Both the position numbers and the translations under genes were made by a program. 64,000 nt of DNA from Phialophora verrucosa. Taxonomy: Eukaryota; Ascomycota; Eurotiomycetes; Chaetothyriales; Herpotrichiellaceae. The stretch lies in the NCBI GenBank assembly GCA_002099365.1, contig MSED01000001.1, positions 3,038,001 to 3,102,000 on the forward strand, in the 5' to 3' direction. Of this stretch, positions 53,348-64,000 are shown piece after piece. The notes below the pieces were generated by a model. The model was not told the origin of the DNA. It worked only from the letters and a program-made list of their open reading frames with translations, and did no database searches. Positions within the stretch are counted from its first letter, which is position 1; the number at the start of each line of letters is the position of its first letter.

Positions 53348-53690
53348 ACTACCTGGTATATCTCGAGGCTGCACTTGATCTCTCCCTGAGGGGGCTCATA
53401 ACCTCGGAGAAGATTGACTTCCAAGATACGTACTCCAACAGCCAAGTGGTGCTACTTCTTACCAGGGGAAATGGAATGGGCTGGGCTGCGTAGGAAGTTA
53501 CCTAGCCTCGTACCCAGTCACTACCTGATGTACCTCGAGGCTGCACTCGTGCTCTTCCTGAGGGGGCTCATAACCTCGGGAAAGATTAACTTCCGACCAA
53601 GATACGTACTCCAACAGCCAAGTAGTGCAATGTTTGACCAGGGGAAAGCTGGTGGGCTACGGAGGAAGTTTCCTAGCCCCGTACCAAGTT
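53348..53690 (+). repeat. Two-copy tandem direct repeat, unit about 172 bp
   Basis: Copy 1 (53348-53519) and copy 2 (53520-53690) start ACTACCTG and share CTCGAGGCTGCACT, GAGGGGGCTCATAACCTCGG, ATACGTACTCCAACAGCCAA, CCAGGGGAAA and CTAGCC. They differ by scattered substitutions and small indels. The repeat begins about 95 bp upstream of the sugar transporter start codon, so it could carry duplicated promoter elements. Confidence 0.8.
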
Positions 53691-54128
53691 TTGCGGGGTG
53701 GTCGTGAAAGACGGGGGTGGGTCTGGGCATTTAGGGAAGTACCGCTCCGACTCCATGGGATTTCAGGAACAGCAGTGCGGGGGGACTAGGCGGACAAGTC
53801 TAGTGAGATTTGCGGCTTGCACCCACTGCCTGGATGAGCCTGTTTTGTTTCTGCACGTTCTCGGCTAGTTCATTGCATGGCGAATAAGCAAGGCATTTTC
53901 CGTGGAAATCTTGAACCAAATTACGGCCACTTGTATGAGGGGTTACGCAGCCTCCTTGTCACCCATATCGAGGTGGCCTTGCTAGTTTCCATGCTGACCT
54001 CCACTAGCTGGCGACATGGGAAGTCCTTTGGTCTGGCAAAAGGTTGCCCTGATTAGTGTCGTGCTGAACCAGGCTTTGTGGAACGCAAATTGCAAGGAAA
54101 GCCGTGCCCACGTTGGAAGCTCGGAACT
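53691..54128. other. Intergenic region
   Basis: No gene was seen between the tandem repeat and the dispersed repeat copy B. Confidence 0.45.
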
Positions 54129-54680
54129 AAACCTACTTACGCAGGTGGTGTTGCCTCGTGACTCTCTGCATCATATAGGAAGAGTTTGATTGTGATAAAG
54201 AAGGCCGTCGTCACTGAGGATGTATGAGACGAGTCCCTCGTCAGTTGCGGCGGCCCAGGAACCGGCGACCATGTCTTGGGAGCAAGGATGACATCGTCGC
54301 GAGGCCATGCGGTGGACAATCCTGGACCAACAATGTTGAAAGTCATCCCACGTCGCCGCTGTCTTTCTGTTGTTCGTGGGCATCAGAGAGAAGTTCAGGG
54401 GCCAGCCTCGTTTCCTGACCGACACCAGGGTTTTGTTACGTCCATCATCCGATCCTCCGTCGAATGGTCGCTTCGTACGTATCTAGCACGGGCGAGCGTT
54501 GAAGCATGCTCGCGAAAATAACCGTTTGTAGAAGAAATGGCATTGAAAGAGGATTCCTCAATACTATGTACCAGTCAAACAACAAGCGCCCACAGGTATT
54601 CTTAACAGAGCACAGGCCCAGTGCCTACTGGGAGATTAGGCCCAAAGACCGGTGACCGGTGAACACGGACGCGCGCCGCA
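54129..54680 (+). repeat. Degenerate dispersed repeat, copy B
   Basis: The counterpart of 34147-34570, same orientation, alignable from AACCTACTTAC to the CCGGTGACCGG region near 54655. It is longer than copy A because of extra sequence after TTGAAAGTCATCCC and before the final block. On the minus strand a frame reading WAAATDEGLVSYILSDDG looks protein-like but is interrupted in copy A, so the repeat may derive from a gene fragment. Confidence 0.65.
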
Positions 54681-55113
54681 CGAACGGATTTTCGTTGGGA
54701 TACGAACTACGCCCGAGGTAATAAGGAGTACAAAGGGGGGCCATTCCCGGCCGAAATCTCGGGTGGACGGCCCAGACTGAGGTACCTAATCGGCGCGGAA
54801 TTTAGGGAACCACTTGTATGCGAAGGCGTATGCATTGCGTATGCACATCTCCAACCTTCAACTCGTGGGGAAGCACCACCGGCTGACACATCTTCCGAAG
54901 AAGGAGAGGATAACGGCGTTGCTCCTAGTCAGCCTCTTGACACGGCGGAGATCCCTCACCGGTCTTTCTACACTCCTTAGACTACATGCTATCCAGATCT
55001 ACGAATTATATATGAGCAAGAAGTTCCTGGAACGTCTTCAAGAAACCGCCTCGAAACTAGTCACCACTGATAATCAGCCTTCTCAGCCTCTCCCACCGCC
55101 TCGGCCGACAAAG
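54681..55113. other. Intergenic region
   Basis: Promoter region of the esterase. An in-frame ATG extension runs back to 54814 but is Arg/Leu-rich and not family-like. An ATTATATATG string lies near 55006-55015. Confidence 0.45.
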
Positions 55114-56097
55114 ATGCCCCTCAAATATGACCCCGAGTTCTTCAAGGCGTTCGAGCCTATCATCCCCATACTCAAGGCTGCACCCCAGCCGGCCGTCCAT
55201 GATGTCGAAGGCCGGCGCAAAGGCTTCGAAGCCGGCCTGACGCTCCTCGCTGAAATGATGCCCTTCGAAGCCCCGGACGTAGAACAGGCAGAACACAAAT
55301 TCACGACCCCAGCCGGCGTAGAACTGTCGATCTTCAGCTTCATCAAGAAAGGCTCGTCGTCGTCGTCGCCGTCCACGCCCGGTCCGGCGATCCTCCACTG
55401 CCACGGCGGCGGTATGATCCTCGGCAGCGTGTCGCAACAAGCCAAAACCATTGCCTTCCAGGTGCAAATGACCGGCGTCCCGTTCTTCAGCGTCGAGTAC
55501 CGCCTAGCTCCAGAGTCGAGCGGCACGAACCTCGTCGAAGACTGCTACGCCGGCCTGGCGTGGCTGTCGCGAAACGCATCGCAGTTCCACGTTGACGCCG
55601 CTCGCATCGGCGTCTCGGGAGAGTCGGCCGGCGGCGGTCTCGCCGCGGGAGTGGCCCTCATGGCGCGCGACAAGGGGTTGAGTCCGCCCCTCGCGAAACA
55701 GATCTTGATCTACCCGATGCTGGACGACCGGAACGTCATCCCCAACGCGCAGATCGAGCCGTTTGCCTTCTGGAGGAACGACGACAACATCACCGGGTGG
55801 ACGGCCCTGCTTGGCGCGGAGAAGGCGGGCAAGCCCGAGGCCGACGTGTCTCACTACTGCGCGCCCGCCCGGGCGAAGTCGCTGGCCGGTTTGCCCTCCA
55901 CGTATATTGATGTCGGGGGTTTGGATATCTTCCGGGACGAGGATATCGAGTACGCCAGACGGCTTGCCGCCGAGGACATCGAGATCGAGTTCCACTTGTA
56001 CCCGGGGGTGCCGCATGCTTTTGAGTTGTTTGCCCCCAAGTCGAGTATTACGGAGAGAGCGATGGCGAACAGGGTCAGGGCTATGCAGAGCATTTAA
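55114..56097 (+). CDS. HSL-family alpha/beta hydrolase (esterase/lipase), 327 aa
   Basis: A single exon; the ATG at 55114 (MPLKYDPEFFKAFEPI) gives the standard length. The hormone-sensitive-lipase family oxyanion motif HCHGGGM is near residue 95, the nucleophile is in GVSGESAGGG, the acid lies in DVGGLDIFRDED and the histidine in GVPHAFE. It hydrolyses short acyl esters or deacylates metabolites. A serine-rich linker (SSSSSPS) sits before the oxyanion strand. There is no signal peptide. It is flanked by gene-poor DNA on both sides, with no obvious pathway partner nearby. Confidence 0.92.
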   Translation: MPLKYDPEFFKAFEPIIPILKAAPQPAVHDVEGRRKGFEAGLTLLAEMMPFEAPDVEQAEHKFTTPAGVELSIFSFIKKGSSSSSPSTPGPAILHCHGGGMILGSVSQQAKTIAFQVQMTGVPFFSVEYRLAPESSGTNLVEDCYAGLAWLSRNASQFHVDAARIGVSGESAGGGLAAGVALMARDKGLSPPLAKQILIYPMLDDRNVIPNAQIEPFAFWRNDDNITGWTALLGAEKAGKPEADVSHYCAPARAKSLAGLPSTYIDVGGLDIFRDEDIEYARRLAAEDIEIEFHLYPGVPHAFELFAPKSSITERAMANRVRAMQSI

Positions 56098-57384
56098 GCA
56101 TCGTGGATTTCAGGAGAAATCTCAGTCCTCTAACCCGTGAAGCTTATGGGGCCGGACGTACAGTAGCCTGAAAGGTGTACCCGGGCGGTGGCGATACTTA
56201 GGCAAGGGCCACATATAGTAGAGAGCTAGGGACTTAGAGACGGATACATTCCATGCAGTAAAGGTAGAGTGCATTTAGAATATGATTCCACTGCCTGAAG
56301 CTCTGAGCTCTGTCTGATCTGGTCTGGTCTGGCAAACCACAGCCTTTGGTCAACGATCCAGAACAGAGAGGAAAGAACAGAAAATTATGCGAAATAAACG
56401 CCCCCGTCACTTCTACCAGAGAAAGTCGTGCTGTTTTGTGTTGGTGCACGAATCACAGCCTCGCCACCGCGGTCAGAAGCACTGCTTTCCCCGTTTATCT
56501 TCTGAAAAAATGTAAACACCAAGTTCCATGTTGACCAGCCTGCCTGCGAGCAATACTAACTCATCCACCGGCCTCTGTCATGTTGTGCTGCGATCAGCTG
56601 GTGGCGAAGAGCTGTGTGGGGAACTATTCTGAGAGGGCAATTGAGTTAGCAAGTCGGGTAGCCAGTCTTTCGTTAATTGCAGCATTGGGGAACGGGTGAG
56701 GCGACAGGCGATATCAAGATCTTAGGTACTCAGGGAAGGAAGGGGAACCAAACTTACCGATATGAAAGTCCTGAAATCTCTGCCCCTCTGCCTCTCTGCT
56801 TCTCGGCACTCTCCTCGGTCTGATCCAAACCAATGGTACGCGCCCGGTTGTCCGCCGAAGGGGTCAACTCGCGGGTACAGCGTCTGGATGACCCATTGCC
56901 CACACTTCAAGAGGTGTTCGGGGACGATTCCGGCGCAGGGTCCCACAGCGTTACACTGCCACCTTGCGAAGTGTTGAGAATCGCGGAGAGATCTGTAACA
57001 GCATTCTGGGCCATTATGGTAGTTGTATCTTGCTTTCCGCAGCACTGGTTAGCATCCATGGCTGTGCACCGATGAAAGGGCCCTACCTGTGACCATTGTT
57101 GATAGGGTTCCACCGCCCATGGAGGTCGGGATGGCATGGTTCTTGAGACGGATCGGTTGCCACAACAGGTTCCTGGCTCAAAGAAGCTGTACCTGAGGTT
57201 GCAGGGCGATCCGTTGCAGCCACGGCGTCTCCAGTGTCAAAGAAAAAGTTGGTGTCAAAGACAGGCTGGCCCAGATCGCACAGAATGTTTTGTAGGGAGA
57301 TATCTGGCAGTGACAAAATTGGCAATCGCTCCGCTTTAACTCCAACGTGACGCTGTGCCCATAAAACGGGCGGCATCAGTCGCA
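56098..57384. other. Intergenic region at the accessory/core border
   Basis: About 1.3 kb. Short minus-strand frames around 56907-57137 and 57083-57397 read somewhat like protein (LSAILNTSQGGSVTLWDP; LPDISLQNILCDLGQPVFD). I could not join them with consistent splice phases, so no gene is called. Confidence 0.4.
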
Positions 57385-58792
57385 TTATATTGGACATTCG
57401 ATGGTATCAAGCACGTTCTGTATCACTTTGTCCGGGTCCAGATCATTCACTAGGTCGCGAGCAGAAGCGAGATCTGTGCCATACTGAGTGCTCCGTTCGC
57501 GACTTGGCGTGGCCATAATGATTCGGTGCGGATATATCTTCGTCGCTGCCAGAGCTACGAGGGAGGGCGTCACATAGTCAATTCCATGAAAGGGGGCAAG
57601 GTATCTGCAACAAAAATTAGAGAAAGAAGCGTAAGAGTCTGGGAGACTGACTTCGCCAGAGCCAGGAATAGTGTCGTCGCATATGGCGAGATGCCACCAT
57701 CTACGCCTCTTTCCATACGCAGGAATGCCACAACATCTTGAAGATACCGTCGTATCTCTGGCGTTATGATGGTAGCTTGACTTTGGACACGAAGCTGCTC
57801 GATCAACTGGAACTGCCTGTCAGATAGCACCAACTCTCGTGCAAGGGCTGATCTTACCTTCGCGTCAATTCGCCGACTTGCAATCATTTCCTGTCGTCTC
57901 GCACTCGGAGAACGAGAATACGAATATGCAGAATCCTGGTCCTCCGAGTTGGCTGTACCGTCGAGCTCTTCTAAATTGGGAAAGCCGTCGTCCGGAGAGT
58001 GAGAGTGTGACATGAATATGCGATCGTTCTGGCTAACATGAACAAAAGCCGAAAGCTGGGTGGATTGAACTTACAAGGTGATGGTTAAGTCTGATATGCT
58101 TGGACGAGGTGGTAACAAGCGGAAGAAGCAGAAATGTCTTGGGCGCGAGATGGACGGTCGTTCGGCTATATATTCTACGCCTTTGGATAAGCTATGCGTT
58201 TGGTCAGCATAGTCCGAAGCAGTGGTGTAGACCATCGCAACCTCGAGGGCTTGGATTTGGACATCTTCGTGGGCATAGTTGAAGCCCTTTGCGATAACGA
58301 CGTTGACCAATTTCCGAGTATCCAGTCTCGAACGCTCAAGGAGACTGGAAGAGGTGGTGCGGAAGTCTACCGAGATGAGTTTTGAATTGAGCATTCCGGG
58401 CTTAAACTTGGTCAGAAGCGACGCTGGACACCATCGAGGCGGATACACACATTTCGTAAGTCCGCATCAGAGTCATACAGAGCACCATCGGGATCGGCGT
58501 TATCATCGTCCAAGATTGCAGCACCAAAGGCATCTATAGACTGAAGGTCGTCTCGGTTGAGGATGATGTATGACAGACTGAACATGTCCCTGACTATCTT
58601 GATGGGAGTCAGCCGTTGGCTCGGACGGGAGACGAGACAACCTACAAGGGCCAGCTCTGACGCCAGGTCATCCAGGAGCTCATCACTTGTGACCATCATA
58701 CAATGTTGCTGGGCCACGAGACTGAGAAGGACCGCCAGCTCGAGGTCTGTGAGGTCCTCGACATGCTCCAGGAATGCTTGTGCTGACTCCAT
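57385..58792 (-). CDS. Magnesium-chelatase-like fungal protein, 422 aa
   Basis: Exons 58451-58792, 58075-58400, 57652-58032 and 57385-57604 join in phase to 422 aa. The opening MESAQAFLEHVEDLTDLELAVLLSLVAQQHC and the later blocks FNYAHEDVQIQALE, FMSHSHSPDDGFPNLEE and FHGIDYVTPSLVALAATKIYPHRI follow the conserved fungal protein usually annotated as magnesium chelatase / MoxR-like. It has a degenerate AAA+ region and a lid domain at the C-terminus. No intact Walker A motif is visible, so ATPase activity is doubtful. The cellular role is unknown to me. The acceptor of exon 2 could be six bases further upstream. It is divergent from VPS16. Confidence 0.78.
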
Positions 58793-59180
58793 CTTCGCAG
58801 GCTAGCAAACGACAGCTTCCAAGAACATTGCGTCTCCAGGCGTGCGGTGCCAGAAGCTCAACTCCTACCCATAAAGGGTAATTGCAAGACATATATCAAC
58901 TGAGAGCGAGTCTTGCATGTGTGATCGCAGAGTCGGAGCGAATGAACTGAGCAAGAAGTGAGAGAGACCCGGAACAAGCGAGGAAACGAGGAACAATTCG
59001 TCGCACCCGCGCACGGGAAGGTAAGCCGAGCGTGCATCATGATTGGCTGACGACAACATCTCACATGCACCTGTCCTGTGCTTCAATTCGCAACATTTAT
59101 CATTTGTTGTTGTGTCAGGCACATTGTTCCCCTATATATCGTTGGCCCAAAGTACACTCACGCGCTGCCGACCAGATGAG
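58793..59180. promoter_or_regulatory. Divergent promoter, magnesium-chelatase-like / VPS16
   Basis: 388 bp between start codons. A CCTATATATC element at 59131-59140 lies about 45 bp before the VPS16 start. Confidence 0.45.
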
Positions 59181-61774
59181 ATGACAGCAAGCAATCCAAG
59201 GGCTGGATGGGAGAAAGTCGGTGACCAGTTCTACCGAAAAGTACCCTTGTACGAATCTGTTTTCGACCAAGACCTCGAGCTTGAAAACTACCTAGTAGCT
59301 GGCGCGCCGTATGGTGGCGCCCTAGGTAGGTCTCGCCTCCCCTTGGATTTGTCTTTCGAAGCTCATACTTGCAGCGCTATGGCGGGACACTACCAGGGTA
59401 GCAAGATATCGAACAGGTCAATCCGCTAAGCCGACGATCGATATATACTCGTCCTCGGGCAAACTCATTAGCAACATCAGCTGGGAGCGAGGTGTAATTA
59501 AAGGGCTTGGATGGTCTGATGACGAGAAGTTACTGGTTGTCACTGAGGATGGTACAGTGCATTGCTACTTCGGTCTTCACAGTGACTTTCAACCCTTCTC
59601 GCTTGGACACGGCTCAGAGGAGTATGGGGTCGTGTCGTGTCGGTTTTGGTCTCACGGATTTGTCGCTCTGCTCTCCAACAACTCTCTGATTGCCGTTTCA
59701 TCATTCGATGAGCCTAGACCGAGACAGCTCGCACCGACGCCAGAAGGTCAAGTCCATTCGTGGTCGCTGATCCCCCCGGCGTACACATTATCTAGGTCAG
59801 TTGAGGTGCTGCTAGCTGTGGACAGGACGATATTCGTGGTGGACGCCACCGACGCCGAAGATCGAGGGCTCTCAGATGGACCTTTCATGCACGTCAGTGT
59901 TTCCCCCAACGGACGATTCGCAGCACTATTTACCGAGGACGGCAAAGTCTGGGTTGTGGGCAGTGACTTCCAGAACAAATACAGCGAGTACGACTCCAAG
60001 GCCAAGACCACGCCCAGGCAGATTTATTGGTGTGGAAATGACTCTGTTATCCTAGCCTGGGAAGACGAGATTCATATGGTTGGACCCAACGGGGCTGCGG
60101 TCAAATATTACTACGACGATCAAGTCCACGTCGTGCCCGATATTGACGGTGTTCGCATCGTAACAAACGACGCATGCGAGTTCTTGCACAAGGTTCCTGA
60201 CCCGCTAGAAGAAGTTTTCAAGCTTGGCTCGACTTCTCCTGCCTCAGTGCTGGTCGATTCGATCGAGCTGCTGGAAAAGAAGTCACCCAAAGCAGACGAG
60301 AACATTCAGAGAATCAAGCCAAATCTTCCCGAGGCGGTTGAAACCTGTATTCGAGCCGCAGGCCACGAGTTCAACCAGAGTTTGCAGAAATTGTTGTTAC
60401 GAGGAGCCTCGTTTGGCAAATCCGTCCTGGACCTGTACAGCAGCGACGAGTTTGTCGACATGTGTGAAGACTTGAGGGTGCTGAATGCTGTCCGAGACTA
60501 CCGCATCGGACTTTACATGTCGTACGAGCAATATGTCAGACTCACTCCAGAACGACTTATCGCCCGATTGGTCAACCGGAGAGAATATCTCCTAGCGATC
60601 AAGCTGTCTGAATTCCTGCATCTCCCTCTGAACAAGATATATGTTCACTGGGCAAGTCAAAAGGTCCGAGGGTCTTCGGCGGATGACGATGCGGTCCGGG
60701 AGCTGGTTGTGGAACGGTTGCGCGGCAAGCAAGGAATCTCGTTCGAAGCGATTGCGAGAGCAGCGTACGACGAAGGACGCAGCCACCTGGCAACAACCCT
60801 CCTCAACCACGAACCCAGAGCGGGCAAACAAGTGCCTCTCCTGCTTAACATGGAAGAGGATGAGATTGCACTAAACAAGGCGATCGAGTCAGGAGATACC
60901 GATCTTGTCTTCTTTGTGTTGCTCGAACTGAAGAAGAAATTGCCTCTCGCAGCATTCCTGCGTACCATCAGCGACAAGCCTGTGGCATCGGCCCTTGTGG
61001 AAAGCTCGGCAAGAGCGCAAGACACAGAATTGCTGAAGGATCTGTACTATCAGGATGACCGACCGGTGGAAGGGTCAAACCTGCTGCTGGAAGAAGCTAT
61101 GAAGCAACCGCAAGTTCAGGCGGTGATTGACAAGCTCAAGCTGGCAAGCAGATTGCTCACTGATGCTAAAGACCCTACAGCGCAATTCCACACCAAGGCC
61201 CTTACCGAAGCCAGCCAGCTTCTCAAGATGCAAGAGGCATTTGACAAGGACATAACCGACAGCAGTGGAAGTTATGTTGGACTGAGTGTTAATGAGACCA
61301 TGTTCCGCCTGATCCAGTCCGGATACAGCAAACGAGCTGCAAAGGTTCAAAGCGACTTTCGTGTTCCGGAGAAGACTTGGTGGTGGATCCGCCTCCGGGC
61401 GTTGACTGCCGCTCGACTCTGGGGTGAAGTCGAGGAGATTGCTAAGAACAAAAAGTCGCCGATCGGATGGGAAGTAAGTGCAGTGCTCCTTTCCTTGCAA
61501 AATGCTTGCATCTAACTCCGTTTAGCCCTTCTACAACGAAGTCCTCGGAGCAGGCAACACCCGTCTTGCATCGTCGTTTGTCCCCAAGTGCACAAACCTC
61601 CAGCCGTCCGAACGGATCGAGATGTGGGTGAAGTGTGGCATGATCACCAAGGCTGGGGAAGAAGCCGTCAGGGCCAAAGATGTGAATGCCCTGGAACTAC
61701 TGCGTGACAAGGCTAATGGCCAGCAATTGGTGGAGACTGAGCGCATGCTCACCCAGGTGCGCCCAAAGAGGTAG
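59181..61774 (+). CDS. VPS16: Vacuolar protein sorting-associated protein 16 (HOPS/CORVET subunit), 830 aa
   Basis: Exons 59181-59325, 59375-61473 and 61526-61774 join to 830 aa, close to the yeast protein. The N-terminal propeller begins NPRAGWEKVGDQFYRKVPLYES and contains KPTIDIYSSSGKLIS and KLLVVTEDGTVHCYF. The C-terminal alpha-solenoid (from about residue 420) includes FEAIARAAYDEGRSHLATTLLNHEPRAG, separated into helical repeats, and ends in QVRPKR. It is a core subunit of the class C tethering complex that drives vacuole and endosome fusion. It binds the Sec1-like Vps33 through the C-terminal part. It is an expected single-copy housekeeping gene with no oddities. Confidence 0.95.
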
Positions 61775-61804
61775 CCTAGATGTGCGAAAGGAGGCGATGT
61801 GCGA

Positions 61805-62407
61805 TCATGTTATCTTGTCGACCTCATCGTCCTCAGTGAGCGCTGGGGCGGGTGCGGGTGCGTGTGCAGTTCGGTCGACCACGAGCAGCTGGGTGTCGGC
61901 AACTCCGGGCAGGTTATCAGCAGCGTCATCCACTTCTTCCATATCCTCCCAGTCGTCTTTCTCTTTGTCGCCTGCTTCACCAACGAGGCCCTTCAACTTG
62001 TCGAATTTATTCACGCTGCCATTCACCTCATCCCACATTCCCTTCCGCTCACGCCTCTTCTTCAACCGCCCTACAGCGTCTTCGACTTTCCTCGACATTC
62101 GGTCTTGAACAACTTCCGCCCTTGCGAGTCCTCGTTCCTGTCTCCGTTTCTGCCCCCTTGTTAATGGCTTCTGTTTCTTCTTCGACTTTGTGACTCCGCT
62201 GTGGGGGCGGGCGGCCAGTATTGGCGTTGCATCCGAGGCACGAGGTGCTTGCTTTATAGACTTGTCGACGTCGATCGAGGGGGAAGTTGCTCTCTTCGAG
62301 GCTCGGGATCTGGGGTTTGCTGAGAAGTATTAGAGGCCAAGGTTGGTAATTTACATTGTGTGCGGAGGCCTACCTGTTGCATTCTTCGACTTTGCTGTCT
62401 TCGCCAT
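61805..62407 (-). CDS. ALB1: Ribosome biogenesis protein Alb1, 182 aa
   Basis: Exons 62374-62407 and 61805-62319 join to 182 aa. It opens MAKTAKSKNATANPRSRASK and continues with SPSIDVDKS, PLTRGQKRRQERGLARAE and MWDEVNGSVNKFDKL, the fungal Alb1 pattern. It is a small, very basic then acidic protein that travels with Arx1 on pre-60S ribosomal particles during nuclear export. The C-terminal third is acidic and contains an Ala-Pro run (APAPAPA). It ends 30 bp from the VPS16 stop, convergent with it. Confidence 0.9.
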
Positions 62408-62698
62408 GGCTGTAGATGTTGAAGCCCACTCTTTCACACTATGTATGCCCCTGATAGTCAAGGCGGGTGAGGCTGAGCAGATGTACGAGGTGCTGGCACA
62501 ATCCAGAGTACTTTTCCAGGCTCAAAACAAGACATCGGCGAAGTTTCACCAATAATTAACCGACATGTGACGTAGCCGCTCAGCCTCGTCATGATCAACA
62601 CCGGAACCTGCACCCTGGCATACACCTGCACCTAAACACGCTTCCACCGCCAAACCAATACTCACGAAGCTGATGCTTGCTTAGTAGAGCCACGCACT

Positions 62699-64000
62699 AT
62701 GGCCCCTCCGCCATTGAAGCGCCAAAAGACGAATCCGATCGAAGAATCCAGACCACAGCCAACGCCCCAAGAACAGGCTCGGCAGGCTGCCAGCGTTCCT
62801 CTTCCGCCAGATACGCCTCCAGTCAGCACATTGACTCCAAGGGACGAGAAGCGATCGGTAAGAGAGCTGCCTGGCTCCAAAACCTTATAAACTGATCCGT
62901 CGACAGTCATGGCTGGCTCGAACATGGCCGCGCAAGGCTCCCCCACTGACTCAAACACACCGTGAGAGTGTGTCCTCGGCGTCTAGCAGCATCCCTTCCA
63001 CAATTACACCTGCTGCCCAAGAAGGCCCCTCGCCTACCCGGGAACGGACAAAGACCCAGAGATCGCCATCTTTGGCTATGACATTGGGGAAATCCACCTC
63101 GAACCGATCTCTGCCTATCAATGCCACTACTACGATTGTCAATGCCACCTCGGAAGCTGCAGCATCCCCGGGCAAGACACACCCACAATCAGGATTATCT
63201 TCGCAGACAAGGGATAATGGAATTGTGGGTAAGCAGGCGGCTAAAGACGAGCTGCGGCCGGAGAAGCCAGATGATAACCCAACACAATCCCCACCCGGCG
63301 TAGGGCCAACTCCTGAGACCTCACAACCGAACCCTGCACAACAGACCCTGCCAGAATCCCAGAGTATGTGGCTGAGCTGGCTGCCTGGCAAAAGAGACGG
63401 GGTGACAGCAAAGCCCACGGAAGTACGGGAGCCTTCACCCCAGCCAAAACCTGCCGAAGAAGCAGAAGCCCCTTCAGTGAGCGACGAAGCCGCTCAGCCT
63501 GCCAAACCGCAGCTCGAGATGACCGAACAGACTCACCAACCGTCTGTTAATGCAAGCAATAAAAGGAGTTGGTATCAAATGTGGAACAGCAGTGACCCAC
63601 CAGCGGAAGTCTCGAGCCAACAAGAGCCTGCTCCAGAGCCAGTGCAGCCCACCGCGGCAGGATCAACAGAAAGTGCAAAGACAGGAAGGGAACCAACGAA
63701 GAATCTGGACATTCCCCCTCCAAGCACACCAAAGGCGAAGGATGGCTCTCAAGCGTCTTCACTGGAGACCTCGCCTCCTCCACCTCTTCCTGGTGACGGA
63801 TCCAAGTCAGGATGGGTGTTTTGGTCTCGAGAAAGGAAGCGCCCGGAGTCCACCAAGTCCGAAAACGAGCCTCGTGTGGGCGAGATAGCAATATCGGATA
63901 CGCCCTCACAAGCACGACCGAAACGAGCATCGATCAGCCTTCAAGACGAAGCAGCTAGGCCAGTACTCAAGCCATCTCCTCAAGAAATCCAATCCAAGAA
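62699..64000 (+). CDS. Proline/serine-rich protein with W-x-x-W motifs, 5' part only
   Basis: Exon 1 (62699-62857, 53 codons) joins at phase 0 to exon 2 (62907 onwards), which stays open to the window edge for 364 codons. The start has KRQK as a possible nuclear or membrane-proximal basic patch. The visible 417 residues are disordered, rich in Pro, Ser, Glu and Gln. They are punctuated by three short tryptophan motifs: MWLSWLPG, SWYQMWNSS and GWVFWSRER. I recognise no catalytic domain in the visible part. In Eurotiomycete-like genomes such N-termini can precede an alpha/beta hydrolase domain, but that is a guess. It is divergent from Alb1 with 291 bp between starts. Confidence 0.75.

Noticed and set aside
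56722..57397. Possible small minus-strand gene built from two frames
   Set aside because: Tested donors and acceptors gave inconsistent phases or in-frame stops; no family similarity.

Overview
The window comes from a filamentous ascomycete (Pezizomycotina). The evidence is about 30 protein genes on both strands, most cut by short introns (about 44 to 111 bp, typically 50 to 60, GT...AG with CTRAC-like branch points), plus fungus-specific families: TRI12-type major facilitator (MFS) pumps, a Zn2Cys6 regulator, a fungal bZIP, Alb1, and VPS16 with the fungal N-terminus. The rich SDR/P450/ADH/MFS content is reminiscent of Chaetothyriales-like black yeasts, but that placement is inference. No tRNA, rRNA, CRISPR, complete transposon, polyketide synthase, NRPS or terpene synthase was seen.

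Region 1 (0-34 kb) is an accessory block rich in tailoring or catabolic enzymes. It holds five short-chain dehydrogenases, two related cytochrome P450s, an alpha/beta hydrolase, a glyoxalase/VOC protein, three NTF2/SnoaL-like proteins, a zinc alcohol dehydrogenase, two TRI12-type MFS pumps, a bZIP regulator flanked by two paralogous SnoaL-like genes, an ACAD10/11-type small-molecule kinase, and a questin-oxidase-like (DUF4243) protein. An SDR+P450 pair occurs near each end, about 28 kb apart. No scaffold-making enzyme is visible, so the block is either the tailoring half of a larger metabolite cluster or a self-contained catabolic cluster.

Region 2 (35-53 kb) looks like sugar or sugar-acid metabolism. 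It holds a sugar transporter, an aldo-keto reductase, a sorbose-reductase-like SDR, an L-rhamnose-1-dehydrogenase-like SDR, a Zn2Cys6 regulator, a class II ketose-bisphosphate-type aldolase divergent from an SMP-30/gluconolactonase, another SDR, a CYTH-domain gene with an apparent frameshift, and a second sugar transporter. Dehydrogenase + lactonase + aldolase + regulator + transporter matches the logic of a non-phosphorylative deoxysugar pathway, with the dehydratase not found here.

Region 3 (53-57 kb) is gene-poor. It contains a two-copy tandem repeat, one copy of a degenerate dispersed repeat (the other is at 34 kb), and an HSL-family esterase.

Region 4 (57-64 kb) is conserved housekeeping DNA: a magnesium-chelatase-like protein, VPS16 of the HOPS/CORVET tether, the ribosome biogenesis factor Alb1, and the 5' part of a long proline/serine-rich protein that runs off the right edge. 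Gene spacing tightens here (30 bp between VPS16 and Alb1), so the border between accessory and core DNA lies near 56-57 kb.
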